Notes under the pieces: generated by a model
Database searches by the model: none
What the model saw: the letters and a program-made list of their open reading frames with translations, nothing else
Told to the model about the DNA's origin: nothing
NCBI GenBank assembly: GCA_018398765.1
Contig: JAHBMJ010002760.1
Coordinates: 8,567 to 70,064 of the forward strand
DNA length: 61,498 bases
Direction of reading: 5' to 3'
Source: Chromera velia
Taxonomy: Eukaryota; Sar; Chromeraceae
Translations under genes and position numbers: made by a program
Shown: piece by piece, positions 23,233 through 34,346 of the stretch
Layout of the letters: the number at the start of each line of letters is the position of its first letter
How positions within the stretch are numbered: position 1 is the stretch's first letter

Positions 23233-25837
23233 GGGTCTGCGTGGAGGGGGACGAATGTACATTCGTGCATGGAGTTGCCTGCTTACTCTGCTGACCGCTG
23301 GTTTGCAACAGTTTCGCCATTTTTTTCATCACAAAGTTCATCTTCTCGGCTGCAGGCACGCAGAGATGAAGAGTGCTTTCATTAGCTGCTTTCACAGAGA
23401 GAACGACAAATACGTAGATGGATATGAAGTGAGCACTGTCCCCGCTTTGTCAAACAGATCGAAAGAGAGAGCAAGAAGAAGACAGGGAGCGAGGGAGAGG
23501 GACACACTTGCAAACTCACAAAAAGCAAACACAAAAAACACCCACTCAGGCATGCTGAACAAACGACAGAGGAAACAAAAGCGATACGGTTTGCTTTCGG
23601 AAGAAACACAGGGGGGGAGGGAAATGAAGGCAAGAAGCACGGAAGAGAAGCTAAACAAGTTCCATTTTTACATGTCCGTCTTCATGCCCACCTTCTGCGT
23701 CGACTTCATTTTCCAATTCGTTCAGCATTCTGCATCGTGTGGCACGGAGCAGACACGTGGCACAACAAGATAGATTTGCATCACACACAACAAGGCATCA
23801 TTATCATCATCATCATCATCATGCGCATGAAGACAGACAGTTTTGTAGTCACACCATCACCCTCTGTTTTCATCTCACTCCGAGAACACCATTATCTCTG
23901 CCTCACCTGCTTGCACATATTGCTGAATGAAAAAAAAGTCCTGGAGCAGACGTGAAGTGAAGAAGAGGAGAAGACAGAAAAGGGGGAATCAACGGATACA
24001 GCTCCAAGCATAAGCGAGGAGACGAGAAAGCAAAAGGGACTGCAGGGCTGACTGACTGACACTTGTTGGTCTTTGATCTCTGTGTTGATTGTCTGCAGAC
24101 AGAGTGCGAGGTGAGAGAACAGGAAGTCTCTTTCAAAAGCAGATGCAAAGTCGCAAGCAGAATCCGGACACACAAACATGCAGACTGGCTGTATGTCACT
24201 TTTCTTTCATAGAGGTTTTTTGACTCACGGTCGCAAAAACAGACGACCGAGAGAAAAAACCAGCACGCAGCACAGGAACGTTCGCTTCCGCTCGAGAAAG
24301 AAAAACACAGACAGACGAAATGTTGCCTTCCTTTCCTCCATTGGATTCTCACTGACTTACCACAAAAATCAAAATAAACGCACCGACAGACTGATAGAGA
24401 GGCTACGGAGACAAACAATCATTTGCTTCGAATTAGTCAAAAACGTGGGACCAGGTAGAACGACAGACGGCTTGCTTTCCTCACTTTTCTGTGCATTTCA
24501 CCCACTCCCGAACATTCAATTTCTTTTCTGCATCTCGCAAAAGCGCTCTTTCGGCCGCGCCCATCGTCAGGCGAGTTTGCTATCGTCAAGATTTCGCTTT
24601 TGCAGTAGCAGCAGTAGCAGACAGACTATACGACTCTTCTTCTCCCTCAGACAGAGAGACAGACAGAAAATATCGATGTCATTCTTTCTTTCTTCCGCAA
24701 ATCTCTTAGCTGACAGACTATACGGTTTCTTTCCCTCCTTTTATTCATGAACACAACGGACAAAAAGAAAAGGCAAAAAGAAAAAAGTAACAAAGACAAA
24801 AGCTGCCACAGACAGAGAGTATATCAGTTCAGATACAGAGATAGACTGACAGAAGAAAGCCGCTTCAGTTACGCGTCTTCCTCCTTTTTTTACTTCATTC
24901 AGTGTGTTTGTGTGCGGGCCTCTGTGATTGGATTTGCGTCTGGCTGCCACGGTGTCTTCATTGTTGTTCGTATATCCATGTGGGTGTGTTGGTGTTTGTG
25001 TGCGGTCTGTCCTCTGGCTGTCACGTTGTCTCCATATCTTGCTTTTATTACCACGGCATCCACCCCTTCTTCCTGAATCCTCCTTCTGACCGACCATTGC
25101 TGTGTGGTGAAGCCTCTCTGCTGCGAGACCCAGCTCGTCTAGTTTCTCATCCTGGTCCCGTATCAGCATCTGTGAGTGCGCAGACATGCAGGGAGAAGGA
25201 GGGAAATTGGTTTCGGAGATCAGCAATGGGATCATCTGTCTGTAGCTGGCAAACACGCTTTCCGCAATAAAAAAAAAGAGAGCCAGGCCTCCCAATTCAG
25301 TCATGCACAGAATCATGCCTAGGCTCTGTCCGGGACTCGACGAAAGAGGGAGAAAGGGGGAGACAGGCAAGGAGAACAGCTGAGAGAGTGCCAAACCTGG
25401 CGTCGGAAACAGAACTCGGGAAAACAACGAAGAATGCAATGCAGGGAGAAGACGGCGTTTCTTGAAAGCGAAAGACGGCAAGAGAGGAAGAGGAAGGCAC
25501 ACAGGTGAAACCAGGGAGAGGGAGTGAAAGGGGGAAGGGGACTTGTCAAGGGTAGAAAAACACGAGTAAAGAAAGATGAAAGGGGAAAAGGTCATGCACA
25601 ACAGAAAGAATACGAAGCAGGCGGCATGAAAGGGAGACAGAAAAGAGAAGCAGGAAAGACAACACAGGCAAAGAGCCCCCCACCTGTTGCTGCTGTTGCT
25701 GATTGCGGTAATACTCATCCCGCTTTTCCTTGCCGGCAGCGTTTGCCTGCACACATCAGCATGGTTTTCCAGAATGCCACCACCAAGTCTTTCAGTCTGT
25801 TGACTACCGTGTGGTCCTCTGCACGTACCTTACTCAT
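22454..25837 (-). CDS. Qc-SNARE, syntaxin-6/8-like, minimal form (115 aa, seven exons)
   Basis: Exons on the minus strand: 25837-25829, 25746-25684, 25169-25095, 24092-24061, 23729-23692, 23349-23296, 22530-22454. They sum to 348 nt and splice in phase to a TGA at 22454. The protein starts MSKANAAGKEKRDEYYR and a Gln run leads into the SNARE helix (MLIRDQDEKLDELGLAAERL, then EIKDQQVMLNELENEVDAE, then EKMNFVMKKMAKLLQTS). Q58 is at the expected zero-layer position. A single C-terminal membrane anchor (about 95-113) follows. Qc-SNAREs drive fusion at Golgi, trans-Golgi and endosomal membranes. The helix and anchor most resemble the syntaxin-6/10 group. At 115 aa it lacks the N-terminal helical bundle of that group, unless upstream exons were missed; the 3-codon first exon is the least certain part. 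Introns are rich in GACA and GAAA repeats. Confidence 0.8.
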
Positions 25838-26538
25838 TGTGGCGCTCTACAGAGAATGGCCCTCTACAGAGCAGCAAATATCGATGAATGAGCTTTCTGC
25901 CTTTCACTGATCGGCCACTTCTCTTCCTGAACGTCGTGACCCGAAGTCTTGATGAATACTCAGCAGCAAGAAACCCAATGATGACGCAACCAATTCAATG
26001 AGTGGAGACGAATCTTCTGCTTCAAAGCTTAGACGAGGACGATCAAGCGGGAACCCTCAATGAACGGGCTGTACGCAAAGCGCAGGTATGAAACCACCTC
26101 AACGACCTTCAATTGACAGTGCAGAACTATCATGATCGATCCTCAGATGGTCCAAGCCTCCGGAAAATATATAACCGGCACTCAGTTTGGATCCTGCAAA
26201 GTTTTTTTTTGATGTGCAAAGTCGTCGTTTATAAGTCGATCATTTGCCACAAAATTTGACGCGCTAAATCGTGCGCGCGCACAACGCGCGCATGCAGTGG
26301 ATTTTGTCACCACAACATGCACAAGGACCCTTATAGTAGCTGCATCATACCCATACCTCATACCAGCTGCCGGAGCTGCGTGAGAGTCTGAACAGCTGGA
26401 CATCGCTTGCACTTCATGTCACTGAGACCTCCTGCGAAAGACACAACTTCAGCAGCTACCGGAACATATTGACACTTCGAGCGTTTCTCTTCTTATTTCC
26501 TTCGCGTCACAGCTGCAATTTCACTTCTGCATCAAAGC
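25838..26538. promoter_or_regulatory. Divergent intergenic region between SNARE and NTase-like genes
   Basis: This 701 bp stretch lies between two head-to-head starts (25837 minus, 26539 plus) and should hold both promoters. A CG-alternating palindromic patch (gtgcgcgcgcacaacgcgcgc) occurs around 26270-26290. No core promoter element can be named with confidence. Confidence 0.4.
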
Positions 26539-28131
26539 ATGCGTTGCATTTGTCTGACCTTTCTGTTGTCTTGCGCTTTCGTGAAAGCATACCTTAGAGG
26601 TGTGCAGGAAGAAGGCGGAAGCCCCCCACCTGCACTCCCACTACCTCCTTCGACTACAAGTATTCTGAATACTCCAGTCGCGGAAGCCGTGCCCTTCAAG
26701 AGCAAGAAGGAAGTTGCGGAGGCACGCGAGGGCATCAGAAAGGTCTTGGAAGAGACCACCCAAACTGCCACAGAGCTCGCCTTCCAATTCACCGCTAGAG
26801 TTCAAGCAACTTTCCGAGAAGTGTATGCCACTCTCCTGCAAGAGAAGTTCCCAGACTTCCCCGAGCATGCGGTCCTCCAGCTTGGGTCAGGGAGCCGTTT
26901 CCTAATGAGTCCCTTCTCGGACATTGAGTTCGCTCTAGCCTTTGAGACCCCTGAAGACGTCAAAAAAGCCTTGAAGGCTCTGGGGGGGAAGACCAACCTG
27001 CAGCTGCTTGAAGGCGACGAGGGTGGAGACATTGCAGAGGAGACGGAGGGGGAGTTTGATGCCAGCCTGTCGCCCCTCTACCCGGATGACCCCGAAATGG
27101 CATGGGCTTCGTTCAAGGTCGACAAGACCTTGCAGCGGTTGACGAGGATTCGAATGGGAAAGATGGGCATTGTGGTAGATCCTATCAACATGCCGAGTGT
27201 CTTTAAGGGAACAGTGGGGGATGTCCAAAAAATGGCTAGGGCCATCGGTGGCCGGGACAAGACAGTTCGTCACAGTCTTTTCGAGACGGCCTGGATGGGG
27301 GGCAGCAGCAAGATTGCGTTTGATCTCCTCCGTCCTGCCGTAGAGACCTATCTCTCATCTCCCAAATTCCCCAGACAGGACATGGCGTCGTCCATTCTGA
27401 AAGACCTGGTCCTTAAGAACGTTCCTGTCGCAAAGAGGAACCTGTGCGGTGTTCTCGCCCCCTCCCCTGAAGAAGTCACAAAGAAGCGCATCGGAGTGAA
27501 GACCTGGGACATCAAAAAGGATCTTCTGCGTCCTCTGCACGCATCCATTTCAGCCCTAGTTGTCTTCTTCGATGCCCATAGATCCTCCACATCATCCGAT
27601 GCACCTTATCCCCCAGAGACCTTCGACTCCCCTCAGCTCTTTCATCCCCTCGTGTTGCTTGACCGCCTTGCCGATAAAACCCGAAAAGAAGCCATTGATT
27701 TCCCCGAAGCACTCAACGAAAACTTCCGCTTAGCACTGGAGGCGACACTCCGAGCGCGTCTGTTGTCCCACAGCAGGGCTTCAGCCGAGGTCGAGACTCT
27801 GTGCATGGAAGGCGCAGTGCACACTTCCCCCGAGTCCAAGACCGAATGCGACAACAACCTCTTCGAACCGCATTCCCAGCCCGAGACACCCGCAGAGTGG
27901 GAGTCCCTAATGTCTGTTGGCAGATTTGTGATCTGGTTGGACGACCTTGTGGTGAAGTGGCTGGAGAGGGGAAACTTCTCTGAGCAGGGAGTGTCGGCAC
28001 TGCTTGCCGGCTTCCCCTCCTCCTCCGAGGAGCTAAAGAGAGACGCAGAAGCCATCTGCCAGTCAGACGATGCAAAACAAGCCCTTGAAATCGAGGAGGA
28101 GTCCCATCTTGAGAAAAGACTGTGGATTTGA
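26539..28131 (+). CDS. Secreted or organelle-targeted DUF294/GlnD-like nucleotidyltransferase-domain protein
   Basis: This is an intronless ORF of 530 aa ending in TGA. Residues 1-18 are a clear signal peptide (MRCICLTFLLSCAFVKA). A proline-rich linker follows, then a helical stretch (55-105). Residues 116-134 (GSGSR...SPFSDIEFAL) look like the glycine-loop and acidic motif of the nucleotidyltransferase fold as found in GlnD/DUF294 proteins. Around 318-345, GVKTWDIKKDLLRPL and the helical sequence after it resemble the C-terminal DUF294 helical part. The second acidic residue is Glu (DIE rather than DID or DXD), so catalysis is uncertain. A signal peptide is unusual for this fold and suggests entry into the secretory pathway or a complex plastid. 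The lack of introns contrasts with every neighbour and could reflect retroposition or recent transfer. The substrate is unknown. Confidence 0.7.
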   Translation: MRCICLTFLLSCAFVKAYLRGVQEEGGSPPPALPLPPSTTSILNTPVAEAVPFKSKKEVAEAREGIRKVLEETTQTATELAFQFTARVQATFREVYATLLQEKFPDFPEHAVLQLGSGSRFLMSPFSDIEFALAFETPEDVKKALKALGGKTNLQLLEGDEGGDIAEETEGEFDASLSPLYPDDPEMAWASFKVDKTLQRLTRIRMGKMGIVVDPINMPSVFKGTVGDVQKMARAIGGRDKTVRHSLFETAWMGGSSKIAFDLLRPAVETYLSSPKFPRQDMASSILKDLVLKNVPVAKRNLCGVLAPSPEEVTKKRIGVKTWDIKKDLLRPLHASISALVVFFDAHRSSTSSDAPYPPETFDSPQLFHPLVLLDRLADKTRKEAIDFPEALNENFRLALEATLRARLLSHSRASAEVETLCMEGAVHTSPESKTECDNNLFEPHSQPETPAEWESLMSVGRFVIWLDDLVVKWLERGNFSEQGVSALLAGFPSSSEELKRDAEAICQSDDAKQALEIEEESHLEKRLWI

Positions 28132-28626
28132 TTTGAAGGCTCGGCCCAGGAGAACTAAGACTATGACTATGACGCGTCACCGCCACCAGTATCCACTCAC
28201 TGATACTTCTGGCGTGAGGCAAGGGAAAGTTCGCGTTCGATCTAAGGAAAAGGGAAAAGGGATCTGTCAGTTCATTCCCAGCACAAGTTAAGGCACAACC
28301 TCCAAGTCTGTGACGGTTGCGCACATGCACTGCCACTGCAGTACTGGTCTGATAAACTGAACGGGCACGACTTTCCGGCTGGATCCGGCAGGATTTGATC
28401 GCAACCGAGTCATTGTAAAGGAAAGACGGAAATTTTGCATTGCAGATTGTACATGCAGACCGCTGTTTCTTAGACCCGGGGTTTGAGAAACTTAGAGAAA
28501 CTAGTTGACAAATAATCTTGTCGGCAGTGACACGGTTATACTTTGAGGCGTTCACCGTTCAGCTTAAGCCTGAGCCTCGCATCAATTGAAAAACTATGAT
28601 TATAATGCTAGCTATAGTATCGTATT
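28132..28626. other. 3' flank of the NTase-like gene
   Basis: This flank presumably contains the 3' UTR. I see no further gene or repeat up to the LTR element whose target duplication GTATT is at 28622-28626. Confidence 0.5.
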
Positions 28627-28912
28627 TGTGACGTGTATGCTGGACGCGGCATGAGCGTAAGCGAGCGCCCCGCCTCCCTACATTGATTGTGATTGAACCA
28701 GCCCGCGGGTACGTCTTTCCGGGGCCGTGATTGAAGTGAGAGCGCGCGGTGTTGCATGGCGTTTAGCCACATGAATCAACAGTTGCGTTTCTGTTGCATG
28801 AGAGAATAGAATCAGACTGACAGACACGGAGTGACCGAAGGAATAGCAACGAACGTTTGGCTTGATAGACCTTCCTGTCTGAATCTGTGAATCGACTAGT
28901 AGACACGTTACA
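28627..28912 (+). repeat. 5' LTR of family C element
   Basis: This LTR starts TGTGACGTGTATGC and ends CACGTTACA. It is longer than its partner by an indel near 28645-28665. Confidence 0.8.
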
Positions 28913-28914
28913 GT

Positions 28915-29377
28915 TCGCATGCCGGGGGCGAGTCGGGTGTTTTTTGCTCCCCCTTCTGCATAGGAGACCGGCGCTTTTCCGCAAAAATTTAAACTCGAAC
29001 TCATAATTGGTAAGGAGTTAGAAGCTGAAACTTTATGTAAGAAGACGTTGTAACGATAGAAAAAGAACTATAAAACAGATTTTTTATATTATTTCTAGAA
29101 AAATACGTTGCCATACAAATTTTATAAGTTTCATACCGTTTTTCTTACTGTTCAAAACCGTTAAAAAATGGTCTCAAAATAAAAAAATTTGTATGGCAAC
29201 CTATGTTTCTAGAAATGATATAAAAAATCTGTTCCATAGTTCTTTTTCTATCGTTACAACGTCTTCTTATACAAAGTTTCAGCTTCTAACTCTTTACCAA
29301 TTATGAGAACGAGTTTTTTGCGAAAATGCGCCGCTTTAGAGAGGTAAAAAACACCCTACTCGCCCCCGGTATGCGTT
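28915..29377. repeat. Foldback element with long inverted arms
   Basis: The left arm (about 28915-29125) and right arm (about 29184-29377) are imperfect inverted copies. The outer parts share CGGGGGCGAGT.GGGTGTTTTTT, and the inner ~125 bp (from CATAATTGGTAA to CATACAAATTT) are nearly identical. The spacer is about 60 bp. The transcript could fold into one long hairpin. No ORF of substance is present. It sits two to three bases inside the left LTR of family C, so it probably inserted into that element. Confidence 0.85.
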
Positions 29378-29872
29378 AGCAGCAGAGTTTGTTTCAACCA
29401 GGAATACAGAGGAAACAAAAGGAATGGCTGCGTTCGTCGATTGAGTTTCGTCGAGTGAATCTTAACACAAAGGGTTGTGGAGCATACGCACTGTCGCTCT
29501 ATGCATTTGCTCATACTTGTCAGGATAGAGAACCCCGCTGAGAGCAATTGTCACAAGTTTCAGAATGGAAACGTTTGTTGAAAGATTGGAGGAATTGTTT
29601 ACTTTGAGCAAGAAGATCGACCGTCTACGAAAAGGTCCTCTCAGAGAAGTTTGAGAGAACCTTGGCAGTGTGGTAGACGACGTATGTCGGATTCCCTCAT
29701 CTCTTTCTGGCGGCACATCTGTAGGCATATCCAAGAATGAGGATGGCGCTGTTAGACAGTCGGGATCAGACGTACTCTCACCTGCTGCCCTGTAGAAAAC
29801 AAGAAAAAGAAATGCAGGAGAGGAGGTCCAATGTCGTACGCTGTGTGGGTTTGAAGAGAGGAGAAGAAGAAA

Positions 29873-30154
29873 GTGAGTGTCTTAGTTGGAGAAGATCTTA
29901 CCACGGTCTCCAACACCGGCATTAAGCTGGAGTCGAGTACAACGGATGTAAATCATTTCACTCAAAAGATGGTGAAGCTGGGCAAGCTAGCTGAGCCCTC
30001 CAAGCTCTTTACGCTTGCAGGGGAGGCTCGAGCCGATGAAGAACTCAGTGAGATGACTCGCACCCGACGGAAGAAGTGGCGGTATGCATTTACCAACGTT
30101 GTAGGGCGACCAGGGGTCCTGCCACTGTGGCAGAGGAGGGAAAAGTGTCACTGA
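29873..30154 (+). CDS. Small ORF inside the family C element, unrecognised
   Basis: This is 93 codons with a helical, charged middle and a basic C-terminal part (TRRKKWRYAFTNVVG). It may be a gag remnant or chance. No family is recognised. Confidence 0.2.
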   Translation: MSVLVGEDLTTVSNTGIKLESSTTDVNHFTQKMVKLGKLAEPSKLFTLAGEARADEELSEMTRTRRKKWRYAFTNVVGRPGVLPLWQRREKCH

Positions 30155-31558
30155 TGGGTCTAGCAGAAAAAAAAGCATACAAGAAGGAATGTCGTCTCTA
30201 TAGTTATCTGACGGGAGATGCGATGCTTTCTCAGTAGAAGTGGGACCGTCCGGGCAGACCACCGCTGGACGCTAGAGAGAAAAAGAAGCAGTCGAAGCAG
30301 GAAGTGAGAAGGGTGGAAGCAACTACGGCAGTGCCATCAAAGAAAGGGAGAGAAGTGAGCGAAGACGATGGATGGACGGAGACAAGGGGGTTAGCATAGG
30401 AGTTCATATTAAGAAACGTGAGATTCCCAGTGGCACAGACCCGGTCAAGTTCTGGAGACCGATCTTTAAGTGACTGCAAGAGTCGGTAAGAGTTGGAGAG
30501 AGATCCATTGCTGGGCTAGTGGAGATGAAGTTGGGACAGACGGAGTTTGAGTGAGAAAGGGAATCTTGCTCTTGCTCTTTGTGTTGCAGTCTGCTTTATC
30601 AAGAGTACGCATTGAATTTCAGTGCGCTCGACCGCTCTATTGAGAGGACACGTTTGTTGCGCTCGACCAGCTTACAATCTTGCGTATCGCTTTGGTCTGC
30701 TCGCAGGAGACTACGCGACAGTGCTGAGGACAGTTTCGCCCTGTTAAGGTCTGTTGTATAAGATGAACAGTACAATGCTATAAGGTGGTCTGAAGGTACG
30801 TCTGACCTAGAAGCGTCAGTGTTCAATCTAGCCAGTCAAACAGTCTGTTGATCACTTCATGCACCAGGCTACTCGAACCATTAACTGCATTTATTTGGCC
30901 TCGTCCTATAGCAGCCTTCACTAAAATTGATTTAATCGCGCGCGCTCGTGGCCCGGCGGCAAGCCGTCTCCGAGCCGGTCCCGGTACCTATACTATGCGC
31001 GTTCACGCCCCGGCAGCACCTCTCATGCCGCCATATGTACAGCCCGACGTCTCAGCCCCAGGCACGCCCCTCACATGTTGTAAGAGGTTTGTTTGCTTAC
31101 CGGCATGCTGTTTGTTTGCTTGTGACATGAAGAATGGATAAGAGTGGTAAAGAGCAAGACAGTGCGGAGGAAAGAGAGAATGAAAAAGGCTAGGAAGAAG
31201 GAAAAGAAAGAGGAAATGATATGAGATCAAAGGAAATGAAGCCGACCAAACGGATCTGAATGAATTTAATTTTAACTTCAAAGAAAAGAGTGCACACAAT
31301 CATTGCCCGACTTTCTGAAGAAATTTTTCAGTATTGCATTGTTCTTTGTATGTCTCAATGATTCTCAATATCTTCTCTTTGCCTTTGTCTATTGATCTTT
31401 CTGCCCTGAAAACAAGAGATGTGTTGTTTATAAGATAACCCATGGACTTTCATATTGAAGAACGAGGAGAGTTAATAATGAGATCGAGTGAACCCGATTG
31501 TTTTACCAGTATGTGTTGATTAAACGATCGCGGACGATCGTCTTGGGGAGGGGGTATG

Positions 31559-31830
31559 TGTGACGTGTATGCTGGATAACGAGTGCCCCGCCTCCCTACA
31601 TTGACTGTGATTGAACCGGCGCACGGATACGTCTTTGCGGGGCCGTGATTGAAGTGAGAGCGCGCGGTATTGCAGGACGTTTAGCCACATGAATCAACAG
31701 TCGCGTTTCTGTTGCATAAGAGAATAGAATCAGACTGACAGACACGGAGTGACTGAGGGAATAGCAACGAATGTTTGGCTCGACAGACCTTCCTGTCTGA
31801 ATTTGTGAATCGACTAGTAGGCACGTTACA
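31559..31830 (+). repeat. 3' LTR of family C element
   Basis: This 272 bp LTR is preceded by a polypurine tract and followed by GTATT, the second copy of the target duplication. Confidence 0.8.
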
Positions 31831-32798
31831 GTATTCGTACGCCCTCGATCAAAACATTTAAAAAATATTGGCTTAACTTGAAAGTTTAGTTTTTATGAAT
31901 TAAATTATACTACCATATATGTAGTATCAACTAGAGTACCAAAAACACCAATGACAATGTTATACTATGCCTGCATAAGTATAAAGCCTTGTTAGTGGCT
32001 TAGGATTTCGTGTTGCTAAATCTAGGATTTAACCCTCAATCATCAATGAAACATCATCAATCAAACTAGCATTAGTAGTTCTATTATATTGAATTCAGAT
32101 TTAAACTAGATATTATATCTAGTATATATCTAGTATTATATTAATATAATTAAATAAACAGTATAATAGTCTAACTAGATAGTTTAATTGATTATTAAAC
32201 TTGAAATTGCAACTTGCGATAAGTTTTAAACTAGGTTATGAATATTTTGTGTATGGAAGCTAATGACTGCAAACGTTGAATTTTAAAAATTGTATGTAAA
32301 CAGTCATTGAGTGAACACCACCGTCACATTCATGACTCATGAGCGAATCAATTCACTGCACAACGTGGATCATACGGTGGATCTGCCGACTCAAAAAAAT
32401 CATCTGTCATTCCTCGATTAGACAGAGAAGAAAGGTCCTTATAGAGAATTATGCATCCTGAGAAGTTCTCTTTGACAAGCTGATGGATCGCTTGATCGAC
32501 TGGCCACTTCATTCGATACGGAGCTGTCAGAGAGATGCAAAACTTCCAGTCCCCAGCCGGTAGGTCCGTCAATTAGTCACTTGCTTCTCTTCTCCTTGAG
32601 AGTGACTTTTCTAGCCTTCCAGCCACCTACTCACCAATATCCATCCATCTATCTAAACGCATATGAACCATTTCTGCATCATCGACCACAAGCACACCTC
32701 CCCCCAATGACATGTATCACTTGTATGAACCTCTACCTTCAATATCACTTCTTTGCACACCCGAACGAATGGACAATGAATCTCTGAAAGCGACAATT

Positions 32799-32848
<50 letters not shown>

Positions 32849-33253
32849 TCTCCCTCTCTGTCTTCTCTTCTCTCTCCCACACACACATGCCTCTCTGTCT
32901 TCTCTTCTCTCTCCCACACACACATGCACACACACGGGGACAGGCGAAACATGCATGCACAGACAGGAAGATCAATAGAGATAGATAAATAGAGGGGGAA
33001 AGACAAGAGACAGGTGAGGTCGCGTGTGAGAAAGGGAGTGACTAAAAGCGAGTCACACAATCCATGTCCCCTTCACTTCACTCCCCTCACAGTGTCACCC
33101 CGACAACTTCACAAACGAACACCAACAGTGCACAACAGAAAAAACTCAAGCACACAAACTCCCACCATACATACACCCCCTCTCATTCACGGGCTTCCCC
33201 AAAGGCTTAATTTCTCTATGCAACCCACCCAAACACCCATGCAACCGCAAGAT
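31831..33253. other. Intergenic DNA with an AT-rich block and a CT microsatellite
   Basis: 31850-32300 is strongly AT-rich. 32800-32860 is a CT dinucleotide tract, followed by a CACACA-containing 41 bp duplication (two copies of TGTCTTCTCTTCTCTCTCCC near 32858-32928). A minus ORF at 32348-32572 (74 aa, with SLTAPYRMKWPVDQAIHQL) looks protein-like, but I cannot assign it. The rest appears non-coding and includes the 3' flank of the gene at 33254. Confidence 0.4.
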
Positions 33254-34346
33254 CTAGTTCCAGGGTCTCCAGGTGCCCCCGGAGTTACACTGAGCAAGAC
33301 AGCCAGCGAGGCCGAATGTCCCGGGGAGGTAGCTCTGGTTGCAGCGTTGTGTGCATGAGGAAGAGCCCGAAGAGCTGGGGCCAGAAGGGCGAGAGGGGCC
33401 AGAAGGCCCTGAGGGGCGGGAGGGGCCTGGGCTCATGGGATTGGGCGACGCCGCACACTGCCGCAGCACCCCGATCTCCTGCTGCTCGCACGCTTCTCTG
33501 ACGACCTCATTTGTGTTCACTCCTTGCGCAGGGGCTCTGAAGCTGTAACCCGCACCGTAACCACCGTAGGAAGGCAGACTGGGAGCAGGTGTGGGTGCAG
33601 CTGAGTTGTTGATGCATTGGGAGACCCGGGTCTGGAATCGGGCTCGGCACTGAGGGGAAGCAGTTGCCATCAGGGCAGAGACGGAGGAGGAGGAGGGGGA
33701 AGGACGTCTTGGGGGTGTGGAGGGGAAGGAGGGGCCAGAGGGTGTAGCGCCACACCTGGATCTGCAGCTGTTGTAAGAGGGTCGTTCCTGTCGTTCGCAC
33801 CTCTGGCGTACAAGCGCGTTGGTGTCCACTCCAGACGCAGGAGTCTCAACGACATATGAGGAATAGGGGGAGGCCATGCACTGGATTCCGGGAGGGCAGG
33901 AGAGGGAAGGAGCTCTCTCCACCCTCGGAGCAGGTGTAGGTGCTGCAGAATTGTTGATGCACTCGGAGACGCGTCTCTGGAAGTCCGCATCGCATCTTCC
34001 ACACGACTGGAGACGGCGAAAGATTCCCTTTCCGCTCTCCTCAGCCACAGGTCCAAAGTCCTCAACCACAGGACCAGCAGGGACAAAAGGCTCAGAGGGA
34101 ACCTGTTGAAGGCTCTGCAAAAAGTAAGATTGGAGAAAGAGTGATCAATCAAAAACGAACGGAAAGGTTTAAAGAAGGGGGCAAGAGGAGACGGCTGTGT
34201 GAAAGAGACGCCAAGAAACAAACAAAAGGGTTGAAGCGCGTTTCACTGACCTCCGTATCGGGAGCAGTTTCAGTCGGCAAGAAGACTTCCTGAGCAGCTG
34301 CTGCCCCCACAAGAGCAAGACCAAGCGCAGTTCTGAAGATTCTCAT
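33254..34346 (-). CDS. Secreted protein with a duplicated Cys-containing module (318 aa, two exons)
   Basis: Exon 1 is 34346-34251 and exon 2 is 34114-33254 (TAG stop at 33254-33256). The intron has a GTCAGT donor and CAG acceptor, phase 0; total 957 nt. The protein begins with an Ala-rich signal peptide (MRIFRTALGLALVGAAAA, cleavage likely before QE). A module of about 110-120 residues occurs twice. Each copy opens with a C...F..RV..CINNSAAPTPAP block and ends with a G-V-(D/N)-T-N-x-(L/V)-V-R-(Q/E)-x-C-E-x-Q-E block. A Pro/Ser/Gly-rich linker and a C-terminal Cys cluster (CTQRCNQ...GCLAQCN) close the protein. The paired cysteines suggest disulfides. I do not recognise the family. A methionine 21 codons upstream of MRIFRT (34409) is in frame, but starting there would bury the signal peptide. 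Confidence 0.75.

Larger units (their letters stand above)
28627..31830 (+). mobile_element. Non-autonomous LTR retroelement (family C)
   Basis: Direct repeats at 28627-28912 (286 bp) and 31559-31830 (272 bp) bracket the element. The target duplication GTATT is exact at 28622-28626 and 31831-31835. LTRs run from TGTGACGTG to CACGTTACA, which are inverted copies of each other with one mismatch. A polypurine tract (TTGGGGAGGGGG, about 31544-31555) lies just before the right LTR, giving plus orientation. The interior has no RT. The only interesting ORF is 29873-30154 (93 aa, KLFTLAGEARADEELSEM), unrecognised. A foldback element sits immediately inside the left LTR. Confidence 0.85.

Noticed and set aside
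23144..24750. Plus-strand ORFs of 209 and 190 codons (23144-23773, 24178-24750)
   Set aside because: They lie antisense to the SNARE gene, are rich in Arg/Lys/Gln from GACA and GAAA repeats, and show no domain.
24741..25754. 337-codon minus-strand ORF
   Set aside because: It spans two true SNARE exons plus the introns between them. Only 25684-25746 and 25095-25169 show SNARE homology and splice in phase; the rest is Cys/Phe/Ser-rich intron read-through.
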